Source: Adenophora triphylla var. japonica (taxonomy: Eukaryota; Streptophyta; Magnoliopsida; Asterales; Campanulaceae). From it: 64,000 nucleotides of DNA. The DNA is taken from NCBI GenBank assembly GCA_022495995.1, contig JAFEMH010002567.1, positions 1 to 64,000 of the forward strand, in the 5' to 3' direction. The notes beneath the pieces were generated by a model. The model saw nothing but the letters and a program-made list of their open reading frames with translations. It was not told where the DNA came from and did no database searches. The translations under genes and the position numbers were made by a program. Positions 1 to 11,471 of the stretch are shown one piece after another (the first letter of the stretch is position 1; every line of letters starts with the position of its first letter).

Positions 1-419
1 ATTATGCATGTTTGTATAAGAAGGTTATATAATTTAGTGGGAGTATTTATGAAATACGTTATTTAATCTCTTAAATGAAATCGGTACTTATATGTGTTCA
101 TATGTGTTGCATATTTTTGTTGTAGAAATAGCATTAAACTATAATTAATCCTTATTATTGCGATTCGTCCTTATGAAGGACAAGTTCGAAAAGAACGGTA
201 CAAGTTATTCTGATTTGATCAGATGCTCAAGAAGTGTTCTTAAGCAAAATTGTATGCGTTCTTGGCGAATCTATTCTGCTTGAACCCACTGCAAACGTTG
301 CAAAGGGCAGATAAGGAGCAACATAAGAAACATTTAGATGATTCCTATGATGTTGTTTTCCCTATACTTGCCACCATGTTTAAAGGATCTTAAGAAAAAC
401 CTTGAACACGTGAAAATTG

Positions 420-1002
420 CTTTTGTTCTAGCACAACGCATAAAAGGAAATGTTCCAAGTGCAAGCTAGACAAAAGATATATGTTGTGGTGAAGGCTTTT
501 AATGCATGAGATGCAAAAGGAGCAATCCGCAAGTGTGTTAATGGTTAACACAAGAAAGGGGTTCAAAAGGGAAGGCAAGAAGGTAAAGCAAATGTTGCTA
601 AACCTAGGGCAAAAGTTGCCAAAGCAGAAGAGGCTAAACCCAAAGTGTCTCAAAAGGATGCAGTTTGCTACCGCTGCAATGAGATTGTTAATTGGAAGCA
701 AAGTTGCAAGGCTTATTAGGAAGGCCTAAAAAGTGAAGAAGGGCTGATATGATTGCTCTTACTTGAAGTATCTATATGGTAGATATTTTCTTTTCGACTT
801 CTTGTTCTTGGGTATATGATACCGGATATAGATCCCACATTTGTTTAAATGTGCAAGAAATAAAGAATAGAAAGTTTGCTCAAAGAAGGTGAATTAAACC
901 TATGTGTGGTAATGAAGTAAAAGTTCTTTGCATTAGCCATAGGGACTTATGAAGTCACTTTACCTTGTGGACTAGTACTTGTTTTTGAACAAGTGTGACT
1001 AC
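420..1002 (+). pseudogene. C1 gag C-terminus and protease remnant
   Basis: The three frames together show a basic, Lys-rich stretch (540-640), then a degraded CCHC knuckle (CYRCNE...C, about 664-700), then a protease-like block reading WVYDTGYRSHI around 808-845, with the DTG catalytic motif typical of copia aspartic proteases. Several frameshifts and stops separate these blocks. The reading frame stops at the TatA junction (1002) and resumes at 18890 with NYVPNLSRS, the usual YVP-L continuation of copia protease regions, which shows the break is an insertion. Bases 1-420 look like more gag sequence, but I could not place motifs there. Confidence 0.75.
998..1002. repeat. Target-site duplication of TatA, left copy (actac)
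   Basis: The five bases before the TatA LTR are actac; the five after its other end (18890-18894) are actat. One mismatch. Removing TatA and one copy restores a copia reading frame. Confidence 0.8.
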
Positions 1003-2401
1003 TGTAAGTACCCCACTCTGGATCACACCCGTTTCAAACACACGGGAAACACCGCAGACTCATCAACACAGTCTCAACGACCCCTCTCACTCAAAACCCT
1101 CTCTAAACCCCCAACCAAACCAAGGGAGGAGCCTTTGCAGGATAAAAAGGGACAAAAGGACCTTTCGGGAATTTTCGAGGAAATTGGAAAAGCAATAATG
1201 GTCCGTACGGACCTCTTTGCTTTAATAATTGCGAATCTTCTTAAAGTCCACAATATTCCCTCAAATCCAGGGAAAATGATTACCCTCATGCTTAGTTGGT
1301 CCGTACGGACCTCTTTGCATGCAAGATGGTCCGTCACGGACCTTATTGCATAGGGAACACCATAATTACGAATATTCACCATCATCACATATTCCCTCAA
1401 ATCGAGGAAAACCAAAATTTGGATAACCGGGAGGTCCGTACGGACCTCTTTGCAATTTTTCCTACTATAAATAGAGGGCTCCCCCTCCCATTTTCACACA
1501 CCTCCCTCTTCTCTCTTCCTCCCTTAGCCTTCGGCTCCCCTCTAAGTCCTCTCGAGGCATTCCCGGCCCCTTTCGGATCCTTCCGAGGCCTTAGAGCCCC
1601 TCGTGGTGCTCAGAAGCCTCCCGAGCGCTCCCGAGCGGCTCCGCGCTGCCAGAGGCACTCTCGAGGTACTGAGGCCCCTCGTGGTACTCAGAGGCCTTGC
1701 ACAGTCTTTCCACGGTGTCCGGCTCTTTCGAGTCAAACCGGCGATCCCAAACCACGCCGAAACTGCGCCCAGAGTGACTCCACCGCCACCCTGACGCACG
1801 CACGCCCGAACCTCTGCCCAGAGTGATCCCGACGATCCCCACGCACGCCGAACCTGCGCGAACGCGGCACTGCAACCTCAACTCACGCCGAAACTGCGTC
1901 GCGGACAAGCGGCATCTCCGAAGCAATCCCGATCCGTGCAGGAACGCTACTCCGACCTCAAACACTATTCCCCGGCGGAGAAGGCAGGACACGAACCAAC
2001 ATTGGTAAGGCTTCCTTCCATTACTATTTCAATACATTTCCATACATAGCATACAATGTAGACATCCGATACGACATGCATTTTTAAAAGCACACACACA
2101 CACACACAACATTTAAAGGATATTAGGGGTATCAGAAAGACTCGTTTTACGAGGCGACTCGGGTGAGCTCTAATATTCTAATATTCTCTTCCGAGGAGTC
2201 ATCGACCTCCGAACTCAAAATCTCATCACACAAAAACAGAGTTTAAAATTATCTTTAAGCGATGCCCTTTTCAATGTTTTGGGCTTAATAAAAACGGCGT
2301 GGCGACTCTACAAAATGCGAAAACAAAACGGCGAGACACCGCCGCCACGCGAAAGATGCCGGATGCGGGGCTGCGAAGCTGCTCGGATCCGGGTAATTTC
2401 G
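1003..2401 (+). repeat. TatA 5' LTR
   Basis: Direct-repeat partner of 17474-18889. It opens with TGTAAGTACC and ends before the PBS. It holds four palindromic GTCCGTACGGAC sites, a TATA box (ctataaatag, 1465-1474), a CT/CG-rich leader, a CA microsatellite (about 2093-2108) and, about 100 bp before its end, a tggcgactc string that mimics the true PBS. It differs from its partner by many one- to three-base changes, mostly at CNG trinucleotides. Confidence 0.9.
1201..1474 (+). promoter_or_regulatory. TatA 5' LTR promoter: four GTCCGTACGGAC palindromes plus TATA box
   Basis: Perfect 12-bp palindromes occur at 1201-1212, 1299-1310 and 1434-1445, and a 13-bp variant with one inserted base at 1329-1341. 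Most are followed by CTCTTTGC. The last is extended to the 18-bp perfect palindrome GAGGTCCGTACGGACCTC (1431-1448), just 17 bp before the TATA box at 1465-1474. The position immediately upstream of TATA suggests a U3 regulatory element; binding factor unknown. Confidence 0.75.
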
Positions 2402-2403
2402 GT

Positions 2404-2421
2404 TGGCGACTCCATTGAGGA
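2404..2421 (+). other. TatA primer-binding site (Arg-tRNA type)
   Basis: TGGCGACTCCATTGAGGA lies three bases after the LTR end. TGGCGACTCC is the start of the Arg-tRNA-complementary PBS known from Tat/Ogre elements; the 3' half diverges from the usual CACTGGGGA. Confidence 0.8.
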
Positions 2422-3617
2422 CTTTTTGTTTTAAAAATCTTTTTAAACAAAACAAAAGATTTTTAAAACGATGATGAGGGTCAAACTTTCATTTTACCCC
2501 TTCCTTTAAGCTTGTTGTGTGTGTGTGCACGTGCTTTACTTTTTATTTTCCAAAAAAAAAAATAAAAATACAAAAAAATGCATCAATATACATACGTGCA
2601 TACATTTAAAATTCTTCAAAAACTTACGTTTTACTCGGAAAAAGAATTTTAGAGACCACACACTACGCGCCTTCTTTGCCTCGGTTACACCGCACACTAC
2701 TCACTTCTTGCCTCGGTTACACCGCACGCTACGCGCCTTCTTTGCCTCGGATACACTTGCACACTACAACCCTCGGCCGGAGTGGTCTCGGTTGCGATCC
2801 GTTTAGGTCTTCCTAGGCCTCTTGGACGCGCACGGGATCATTCCAAACATCCCATCCTAGCCGGCGTCAACCACACGTTTGAGTCTTGAGTCACACTCTG
2901 TCCCGGACTCGGTTGGTTTTTACCCGGTCCGTGTCATACGGCTGGATACATATACCATGCCGGCCATTTTACGAGTCAAGGCTCGGAACTCAAGATCCCT
3001 TGCGCAAGCAAAGCGATGAAAGGTCATGCTAAAATCTTGACTGATCTTGATTTCCGAAGCTACACCCGAACGATGTTCCGTCCCGGATATACATCCATGC
3101 TCACATGACACCATGTCATCACGCCTTTGATACGTCGGCCATGACAATATGACCCGGCCAACGCCTAACGTCACGGATCCCTTGCGCAAGCAAGCAAGAG
3201 AAGGTCATGCCGAACTCTTGACGATCTTGACTCGGTGGCCGGCTCGGTTCACTATTCACATGGCTAACGCATCAAAACGAACATGGCGAGGCTCGGTCCT
3301 TAGGTTCGATTTTCTTTTAGGCCGGTGGAAACCGCTTGCACTATAGGACCCTCGCACAGGCATCCACCTGGGATGTCGAAATACGGGTGCAAAACGAGGG
3401 GCTTATAGCCGCGCGAGATGGTCTCCCGGCTGACCCGGGATCTAGCATAGTTGCGAAAAAGAAGAGCAATCTTTTCCAACCTACCTAGGATTCGGAGAAA
3501 GCATGTTTTAAGTAAATTAAAACAACAAAAAAAAATCAGAAAATAAAAGAAACGGAAACCGCATGCCACGTGAGCTTTCCCCCTTTTATCCCGTTAGGCC
3601 ATTCTTGTGTCTAAACC
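2422..3617 (+). other. TatA leader between PBS and gag, with short repeats
   Basis: No convincing coding sequence. At 2655-2775 a unit of about 40 bp (GCCTCGGTTACACCGCACAC core) is repeated about three times. A diverged duplication of about 55 bp recurs at roughly 2992-3055 and 3176-3235, each copy starting with the palindromic TTGCGCAAGC. A long leader is normal for Tat-lineage elements. Confidence 0.5.
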
Positions 3618-5590
3618 TTGCCCGTCACCCCCTCCAGCGAACCGAGAGTGGTTGAGAATACTGGAAGCCGCCTTTTCGGTATCGAGGTCACAAGGTCCGA
3701 TAGCCACTTCCGGTTCAACGGTCCGCAGCGTCCATTACTCCCCGTGACGGGATCAACGGATAACGGTGAGGGAAACGGAACCCCGCCACTAAGGAACCTC
3801 CGGACAATGGAGGAGGTCTTTGCGAGCCTTCGAAACCATCAAGAAGCGCCAAGAGGAACGGCAAGCTTTGGATCGTAGACACCTTGCGTCTTCGAGGAAC
3901 CGTTGCGGTTCCCCGGCAGACGGAACCTTTGTTCTCGCTAGAGGACGAAGACATCACCCGGCTCCCCCGGTTTCTCAAAGCTATCGGCAAGTTCCGCCTC
4001 CGCCAAGCTACGAGATCCCGGCAACGCAAAGCGGCTCTCGCTCAAAGCTCCCCTCGGGCGTCGGTCAAGCGGCTCAGGCATGCCCGCCTCGGCACGGTCG
4101 GTTTCCGGCTCACGCACATCAAGCTCGGTACCAACGGCACACATACGTGCTGCTCACGAGATCCCAATGCATCTCGGTATCCCCCGGATTCAATCCTTTG
4201 CCTCTATACGAGCCTCGCAATCACAATCAAAAGTCCCCATGCTTACCGGGGATAGGCATCCCAGCGGATATCCGACATCTCAAGCTTGCCACTGCTAGTA
4301 CGCGATTGGGGCTAACGAATCATTTCCCCGGTTCCCGAAACCTGACCCTTAGCGGACTGGCAATCACGCCCTCGGCTTGACACCCCGGGGTATGGGTTGG
4401 TATACACTCAACTACCTCCCAAGACTCCCGAATGGCGATCCCGTCGGCCCGATCCACCCCCGTCTTCGGTTTCCGTCCACAGCGGTAACCCACCTCGAGC
4501 AGTGATCCTCGCATGGCTTGGCTAATCGAACAAATGAAAGACATGCAAGGCAAGCTAGCTAATTCTCGGAAGGACTCCCTCACGCCTGCGATCCGAACAA
4601 AGTGGTCCCTCTCCCTCCAGAAGTTCGGGATGCCGGAAATGGAAAAGTTTGACGGGACGAGAATGCCCAAAAACCCACATCGACACCTACGTCACGGGTA
4701 TGAGAGCGAAAGGGGCAACCCCTCAACGAGATGGCGAGATCACTTTCGGCATTCCCTCAAATCCACGGCATTAAGGTGGTTCCTCAACGTGAAGGCGAGA
4801 AAACCGCTCACGTGGGATCGAGATCGGTGAAATCTTCTGGAGAAGTACCGCGCCAACCTTGAATGGGAGACAAACCGCCATGACACACGCAAGCCACCCT
4901 TAGAACAAAAGGATGACGAACCGGTGGGCGAGTTCTACAAAAGATGGGCTGGAAACTAAGCGAGATAATGGATCCACTTTCCAAGAAGAAGCGAGATGGA
5001 CATCTTCCATTCACGCCTCAAGCCATCTTTGAGGACCTTGATCGGCCACCATTTCTATCCGGATCTCCGTGCCATGGTCAACGCCGGGACAAAGTTTGAA
5101 AAGACTACGAGTCTTGAAAGGCAACGGCAACCCTGCCTCATCTTACCGCTATCGAACAAACACTGGCAACTTCAACTCCTTCCCCGACCAAAGGAAAGGA
5201 AGCGGCCAGGAACAGTGCACTACATTCGAACGGAGCTCAAGTAAACCGCGATCAAGCGGCCCCGAAGAATAACAATCCCCTCGCTTCCCACAGTTCCGGC
5301 ATTTAGATAACCTGGAAATGCCCTTGGGTCAAGTATTTGAAGCTTTGGTGAAACGAAATCTTCTCAAGCCACTCGAGAATTTCCAACCGAAGACTCTCAA
5401 ACCCAACATGGATATGAGCAAGCCTTTGCGCCTTCCACAACTACCCCGGCCACACCACCGACAATTGCTTCGTGCTCAAGCGGGTGGTCCAGGGCTCATT
5501 GAGGAGGGAAAATTGGAACGCCCTCGTGGTCCCAATACCATCGGAAATCCATTCCCCGAACTGACGGGGGTAAACTTCAATAGCCTTTGA
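3618..5590 (+). pseudogene. TatA gag remnant
   Basis: Frame-shifted gag. The N-terminal part (3618-3878) contains a MEEVFASL block like the start of Tat gag proteins. The capsid-like core reads KFDGTRMPKNP at about 4640-4680 and SLKSTALRWFLNVKA at about 4755-4800, then EFYKRWAG near 4930 and DIFHSRLKP near 5000, the typical gypsy gag order. A Pro-rich linker with GLIEEGKLERPRGPN (about 5490-5535) leads toward protease. At least four frame changes are needed, several of them single-base and lying at CNG strings, so part of the damage may be sequencing error. I cannot see an intact zinc knuckle. Confidence 0.75.
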
Positions 5591-5889
5591 CGAAACTCCA
5601 AGCGAGAGCGGACCCCTGCAATTTCCGAGACCGTCGGCATCTTTGTCCCGCTACGGCCAGGAGCGTGAAACCGGAGTCAAGAGATCTCGTGACCGGGAAT
5701 TCCGACAAGAACGCCCGAGGGCAAGCTGTCTCCCTACGATCTTTGCCCCGGCCAGAGGCATACAAATGGATGGATCGAACGTTCCCCGAAGAGGCGGAGT
5801 CAAACGGTAGCACGGGAAGCGGTTTAGCCTTCATGACGATGACTTGCCAATATGTGAGAATCGGCACAACGAAGCCCTCCTCATCCTCA

Positions 5890-6790
5890 TAAAAATAGAG
5901 ATGTTCTTCCTCCCGAACGTCTTGATTGATAACGGCTCCGCGATCGACATCATCGCTTTAAGCACCTTTGAAACGACTCCGCATCGGACCGTTCTCTGAT
6001 AAGGCCTTCACCTCGGGTAATCCGAGCCTACGACTCAACGCACGACCAATCGTAGGAGTCATCAATTTGAGGATCCAATTCGACGTACAACTGGAGTCGG
6101 TAGAGTTCCAAGTCGTGGAAATCAAACCCACCTTCTCTACCTTTGTTGGGGCGACCTTGGATACATCGGATGAAAGCGGTATCATCCACTCTTCACCAAT
6201 GCGTGAAATTCATCAATGCTAATGGAGCGATCGAAGTAATCCGCGGAAGCGGTGCAATGGCAAGTGCTTGGCCGGTAAGCTATGACCCGAGAAGAAGGTC
6301 CCGACATGACCGAATACTCTTCCCCGAGATGATTCTCCTACCTGTCCCGCTACGAAGTGGATCCTTACATCCACGCTCTAAGCCGCTGACAGTGGAAATC
6401 GAAGAACTCGTAGGTCGGGATGACAACTCGACATATGCGGCTTGTGAAGAATGCTTGAGAGAGGATCAAGAGATGGATGCCCTAATGGAGATTGATCAAG
6501 GAGTAGACCACTTACTTCGCCGAAAACCCTCTTGCAAGCGGCTCATCACCGATCCCCGTACAAGACAACCCTCTAGCCGACACTCTCGGATCTTACGGGG
6601 ACGGCCATCACGGCCTAGTTCAATTGACATTCCGGTGTCCGACACGGATGAGCAGTGGCGCAACCTCCTCCAAGGCTTAATCGGGGAAGGAGATATAGCA
6701 TGCCCGCTCGAATCGGACATTGTAAACGTCGTCCAAGCAAAGATCCCGAGATAAAGAGGGCGGATTCTATGAAAGTGATCAACATCAGCA
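5890..6790 (+). pseudogene. TatA protease region
   Basis: Aspartic-protease-like segment: VLIDNGSAIDIIALSTF at about 5920-5970 holds the catalytic D-N/S-G triad as seen in Tat elements, followed by a beta-rich stretch and, after a frameshift near 6140, the conserved LGRPWIH block (about 6145) and STLHQCVKFI. An acidic tail (ECLREDQEMDALME) continues to about 6490. The order gag-protease matches the lineage. The frame breaks again before 6760, where the normal transition to RT is lost. Confidence 0.75.
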
Positions 6791-7480
6791 AGAATCAACT
6801 CCGAATCAGCGAATGCTTCGCCCTCCTAGAAGTAGCCCTCAGCAACTTCTATCATCAAAAACCCCCAAGGACTGGTGGAAACACTAATGGAGGGACATCA
6901 TCAGAGGAACAGCCAAAAACCTCCGCAATCTGGTTTGAAATCGAACCGCATGCAAGCTACTTTCCGGGACTCGTACGAGGAAGATTGGCCACTGAACCCG
7001 GCACCACTCCTCTAGAGCTACGGCCATCAGAGAGTAATGAAGCTGGTCCAATCCCTCGTCGCCTATAGTCTAGCTTGAGTCTTGTTGTCTGTGTATTCAC
7101 ATCTTTTGAGTCTTTTGACGGCTTTACGCCCGACGATTGTGAATCTTTGATCAACAATGTACAGTCTTCACGCTTTCAATAAAAGGTCCGACCTTCCTAA
7201 AAAATCATTTCATTGCATCTTTAACAAATGATGATATTAACTAATCAAAACAGTTAATAACAATTCATCTATACAAAAGGCAAACACATTAATTAAATAA
7301 ATGCATCAAGCAAACATTTAAGCATGTTGTCAAACGAGAGAAAAACCGGGCCCAAGGCTGAGAAGGTTTTAATCACAACGATTTGCAAGATTCTTTGAAG
7401 AGCGAAAGAGACGCAAGTCCGACGCCATTTCCGGCCACAAACCGGATTTTCCAATACCTCAAGAACAGGAAATCACCTTC
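6791..7480 (+). other. Site of missing RT-RNase H; AT-rich filler
   Basis: Tat elements carry RT and RNase H between protease and integrase, normally well over 1.5 kb. Here only about 700 bp separate the protease tail from the integrase zinc-binding block, and no YxDD-type RT motif is visible in any frame. 7071-7380 is AT-rich and appears noncoding. A large internal deletion or replacement is the simplest reading. Confidence 0.65.
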
Positions 7481-8732
7481 ATGAACAAGGAAGACCCACA
7501 CACGAAGGGAGGTCAAAACCAAGAGCATCATGGCCCTAAAACGCCTTGCCTCTCACTTCGTCATCCTCGGGGATATGCTATACAAGAAATGCTACCATGG
7601 GCCACTCCTACGCTGCATCAGCCAAGAAGAAGCAAACAAGTTCATGAACGAAGTCCGCAATGGGGCTTGCGGTCCCAGCATGAAACGCCCGAGCCACGAT
7701 GCAAATCATTCTCGGGATGGGCTACTCTTGGATCTCCGTGGAGCGGTGCATCCACTTTGTCCGAAGGCTGCGACAAGTGCCAACGGTTCTCCAACCTCAA
7801 TCATCTACCTCCCCACGATCTCTCTTGCATGACTACACCTTGGCCCTTTGCCACTTGGGAATTGACGTCATCGGGAAAATTGCTCCGCCAGCGGCAACGG
7901 TCACGAGTTCATCTTAGTAGCCATCGACTACTTCACCAAATGGGTCGAAGCCAAGTCTACAAGGTACTCACCTCCAAGAAGGTCGCGCATTTCCTCAAGG
8001 AAAACATCATGCGCCGATACGGCATCCCAAATGAGGTCATATCGGACAACGGCTCACACTTCGAAGGGGAATTCGACGAGGCTTGGCTGAATTCAAGATC
8101 ACACGCCACAAATCTTCTCCCTAGGCCACAAACAAACGGCGCCGTGGAAGCAGCAAACAAAACCCTCGAGCGGATCGTCCGAAAAATGACCACCCGAGGA
8201 CGAGATTGGCCCGAGAAGCTGCACCTTGCACTTTGGAGCTACCGCACATCGGTCGGAAACGACCACGGGAGAAACCCCATTTGCCACGACATACGGGATG
8301 GAAGCAGTCCTTCCCATCGAGCCGGAAATTCCCTCGCTCAGAGTCTTTGTGGAAAATGACATCAACGAAGTCGAATGGCTCGAAGCCGACACGACGAATT
8401 GGCTCGCTAGACGAGCGACGACTAAAGGCCATGGAACACGTCGAGCCTATTAAAGCGGGATGGCTAGAGCTTTCGACAAGAAAGTCAAATCCCGAGACAT
8501 CGGGGAAGGTGACCTTGTACTCAAAGAAAAGCCTCCCGCTCGAACCAACCAGCTGGGAAAATGGGAACCCACATGGATCGGCCCTTTCGTAGTTCAAAAG
8601 ATCTTCTCCGGAGGCGCCATGAAGGCGACAGACCTAGACGGCAATCCCTTCATGAATCCGGTCAACGGAAGCAAACTTCGCGAATACTTCGCTGAAGAAG
8701 AACAAGCGTGCATCTCTTGGCACTCCATGTAG
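7481..8732 (+). pseudogene. TatA integrase remnant
   Basis: Three frames together give a full Tat-type integrase: a zinc-binding region (RLASHFVILGDMLYKKCYHG, about 7537; CHKCQ-like remnant near 7770), the core with first Asp in GIDVIGK (about 7858), second Asp in VISDNGSHFEGEF (about 8036), Glu in NGAVEAANKTLERI (about 8136), then LWSYRTS, GETPFATTYGMEAVLP (about 8270-8320) and the C-terminal FDKKVKSRDI...GDLVLKEK...WIGPFVVQKIFSGGAMK (8460-8732). About four small indels break it; two I can localise (near 7955 and 8120) remove one or two bases at C-N-G strings. The final stretch from 8460 is an open frame ending in a normal stop. Confidence 0.85.
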
Positions 8733-9515
8733 TGTCGAACTACGCGGACACGAGCCCTCTAGTCAGGAGACGTAGGCAACCTTAATTGGTCCGGTCTAAA
8801 AATACACAAAAAGTCAAAAGTTTGAATGTCAATCAAGACCTCCATCAAGCTACGCACTTTTCAAGAACACGCCCCAGCGAGTCACCTTGACCAAGTCAAA
8901 CGACGGCGGCAACATCAAAGGACATTCGAGGGTCGCTCGGCATCAAACGGTGACTCATGTACGCTTCCAAGCCGGGGCTTGTCTTCGCCCTCACGCGCTT
9001 CAAAAAAAAAAAAGAGAGCTCGAGCAAGGGCTCACAAAAAAATTAAAAAAAAGAGAGCTCGAGCAAGGGCTCACAAAAAAAAAACAAAACAATAAATAAA
9101 AGAAGCTCAAGCAAAAGCTGTGGAAAAGAGGTCAAGAGCCCGACGCCAACAAGAGGCAAGAAAACTGTGGAAAAGACCGTCAAAATGACTTGTCAAGGGA
9201 GCATTCAACCTCTCAGCCAAGCACAAAGCCTAAGCAAAAGGGATTGCCGTCATAGCCCAGACTGCTTCAAGTACGCAAATGCAACAGAAAAGTCCAAGGA
9301 CGGACGCCGACAAAGTGCACAAAAGAAACAAAGGCAAACAAGAGATCTTGCGTCTCGACAAAGCTTTAAAAGTAAATCACAAATCACTAACGGTTACAAC
9401 ATTTCTTGATGAGTTCAAGCACGGTCTACTCTCAAGTTCACAACATGCTAAAAGATAGCTTAATACATTTAACAAATAATGTGTTTGCAAATGCAATGAA
9501 TGGATACCTAGGAGG
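8733..9515 (+). other. TatA post-integrase region between convergent transcription units
   Basis: Just after the integrase stop, 8737-8790 carries GAACTACGCGGAC...GACGTAGGCAACC, a block that recurs in TatR (about 35113-35162, opposite strand) and, in a related form, before the 3' LTR. At 9001-9080 two copies of AGAGAGCTCGAGCAAGGGCTC are separated by A-tracts. The antisense gene 2 stop is at 9516-9518, so the pol and antisense genes converge here. A block at about 9400-9430 is shared with TatR. Confidence 0.5.
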
Positions 9516-11034
9516 TCATTCCGCGCCATCTGCGCTTGTCCCCTCGCCATTCTTTCCTTTCTTCCCTCGTCCCCGGCGAGTCTTCTTTCGCTCCACGTGA
9601 ACCCAACTCTGCGTCTCTCGGTCAGAGATCGGGGTCCTCCCGTAGAGTCAAACAATCCAACGCTCTCGGGGCTTCATTCGCCGTGCTTCGGCTCGGATCT
9701 CCTCCCTGCGAGTGCAGCCAAGAGGACCTCTCCCTGTCGGTCGGTCAACTCTAGTCTCGTAGTCAAACAAAGTGTCTCCCGTCACATCGAAAGGGTCGGA
9801 CCCGGGCTTCGGCACTCCTAAGGCAATAGCTACTACGGCAGCCGGGTCCCAGAATCGCTACACGCACGCTCTCCAAGACCACTTGGGGCCTTGACCACGT
9901 TGCTCATACCGGGCCGGGTGCGAGTCGTCAATACGACACTCTCCCAGACGTCTAAGGAGTACCACGGGAGGGAAGCGGGATACTTCCATACCCTCGGAAA
10001 ATACAAGAAGGCACACAGAAGGCTGCCATACAAAGAGGAACTACCTCCGCGTAGTAGCAAGGTCATCCCGGCCAACAAAGGCTCCTGCTTCATCCCAAGC
10101 TGCCGGGAAACAAGCGACGGAATATAGAAGGAGGATCAAGACAAACCTGGAACTACGACGACGTAGGACCCTTCGTGCAAGGTCCTCCTAGTCTCAATCC
10201 TCCGGTCGGAACCCACCGGCGGATCGATGCGTACCAAGGCTGTGCCATCCATCTCTCCCAGCGGGTGATCCATATCCAACACAAGAGGTCGGCGAGCAAA
10301 TGACCACGGGCTAAACGACGTCGGAGCCTCGGGCATGGCTGGAGTCTCTCTCGCGGCCACAAGGTGAGCAAAGCGGGGCTTCCCCCTCTCATGAACCGAT
10401 CCCCGGTCGCCGGACGGTCGATACCATGAAGAGTCTCCCCCGGCACCAACGGGACAATATCCTCTCCCGGCTCTGCGGTGCCCTACCACATCTAGCAAAG
10501 CGCCATCGCAAATGCGAGGAGGCGACCATGAAGAGCGTCGCTATCGTGCGCACAAGGCGAATGCATCCCAAGAGACGTCACTCTCATCATCAAACATGAA
10601 CCGCTCCCGGCATCTCGAAATGTTGATATGACCCGAATCAAGGATCATGCCTGCACTTCTTCCAACGAAGTACGAAGAAAGCACGCCAGCTTCACGCTCA
10701 CAGCAGCACCACCAATCAAAGGAAGCGAGATGGCCTCCACCTCCGGTCCCCCCATCAAAGCCCGAAAATCCTCAAAAGTGGGCACCATTTCATTATAGGA
10801 GAAACAGTACACATGCCTCCTAACATCCCAGAACTTCGCGGCAGCCCGCAACAAATCCCAATCAGGAACCAACTCCTTAAAAGACCAAATCGAGCAAAGA
10901 CGAAACCTTACCTCGAAAGCCCGTCTCTGATGCCTCATACAACGCCGCATCCACGTTTTCAGCTGCTCAAGGAAGTGTGCTTGCCTCTCCTGCGAAAGCC
11001 TCGGCAAAATTCTAGGGACGTACGAAGAATCCAT
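9516..11034 (-). pseudogene. TatA antisense gene 2: PMD-like protein, broken
   Basis: The reading starts with ATG at 11034 (MDSSYVPRI...). The first 129 codons are open and contain DWDLLRAAAKFWDVRRHVYCFSY (about residues 58-80) and PTFEDFRALMGGPEVEA, the signature of the plant mobile domain (PMD) as found in MAIN/MAIL-type proteins and in retrotransposons. The rest, in shifted frames, parallels TatR gene 2 through DIVPLVPGETLHGI, GGSPALLTLWPRERL and VPGLS-SSFYIP to a basic RGRG-KKGKNG tail ending at 9516. Several stops and frameshifts make it non-functional as assembled. It lies in reverse to pol, with no introns visible. Its role is unknown; PMD proteins in plants are linked to silencing and genome stability. 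Confidence 0.75.
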
Positions 11035-11200
11035 GGCAAAAATGGAGGTTCCTAGAGAAAATGGGGAAGAAAGCTCGAAAATGGCTGCAAATGGGGAAAT
11101 AGGGAAGAACCAGACACTGGAAAGCCTTTATCTCCTTCCCAAAAGCAAGGTTGGTCCTTACGGACCTCTTTGCATGCTAAGTATGTCCGTACGGACCTCC
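11035..11200 (-). promoter_or_regulatory. Upstream region of antisense gene 2 with two LTR-type palindromes
   Basis: GTCCTTACGGAC (11154-11165, one mismatch to the LTR palindrome) and GTCCGTACGGAC (11185-11196, perfect) lie 120-160 bp before the ATG. The first is followed by CTCTTTGCA exactly as in the LTR. On the - strand a weak TATA-like GATAAAGG lies near 11130. The palindrome orientation on the DNA is the same as in the LTRs. Confidence 0.6.
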
Positions 11201-11471
11201 TTGAAAAAAGAACCCATTTCCCCTGCAAACAGTACAACAACCACTGTCCTCAGCAGGACCTTGCTCCAAACTGCCCAAACACTGGCCAAAGCCATTCCCG
11301 GCAAACAAACACTACCCACAAACGTACTCTCAGCTCACGTGGCATGCACAAAAATATAATAATAATAGCAACCATTTCTAGGACAATTCCCGGGAATCAC
11401 AAAAATGACATTACATCTTAAAATAAAATCTTTGTTTGCCGTGCAAATATGAGTGTTTTATTACCGGAATA

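Noticed and set aside
1296..1826. 176-codon Pro/Arg-rich frame in the TatA LTR
   Set aside because: Lies in the LTR promoter and leader; composition follows local GC content and the frame is not kept in the 3' LTR.
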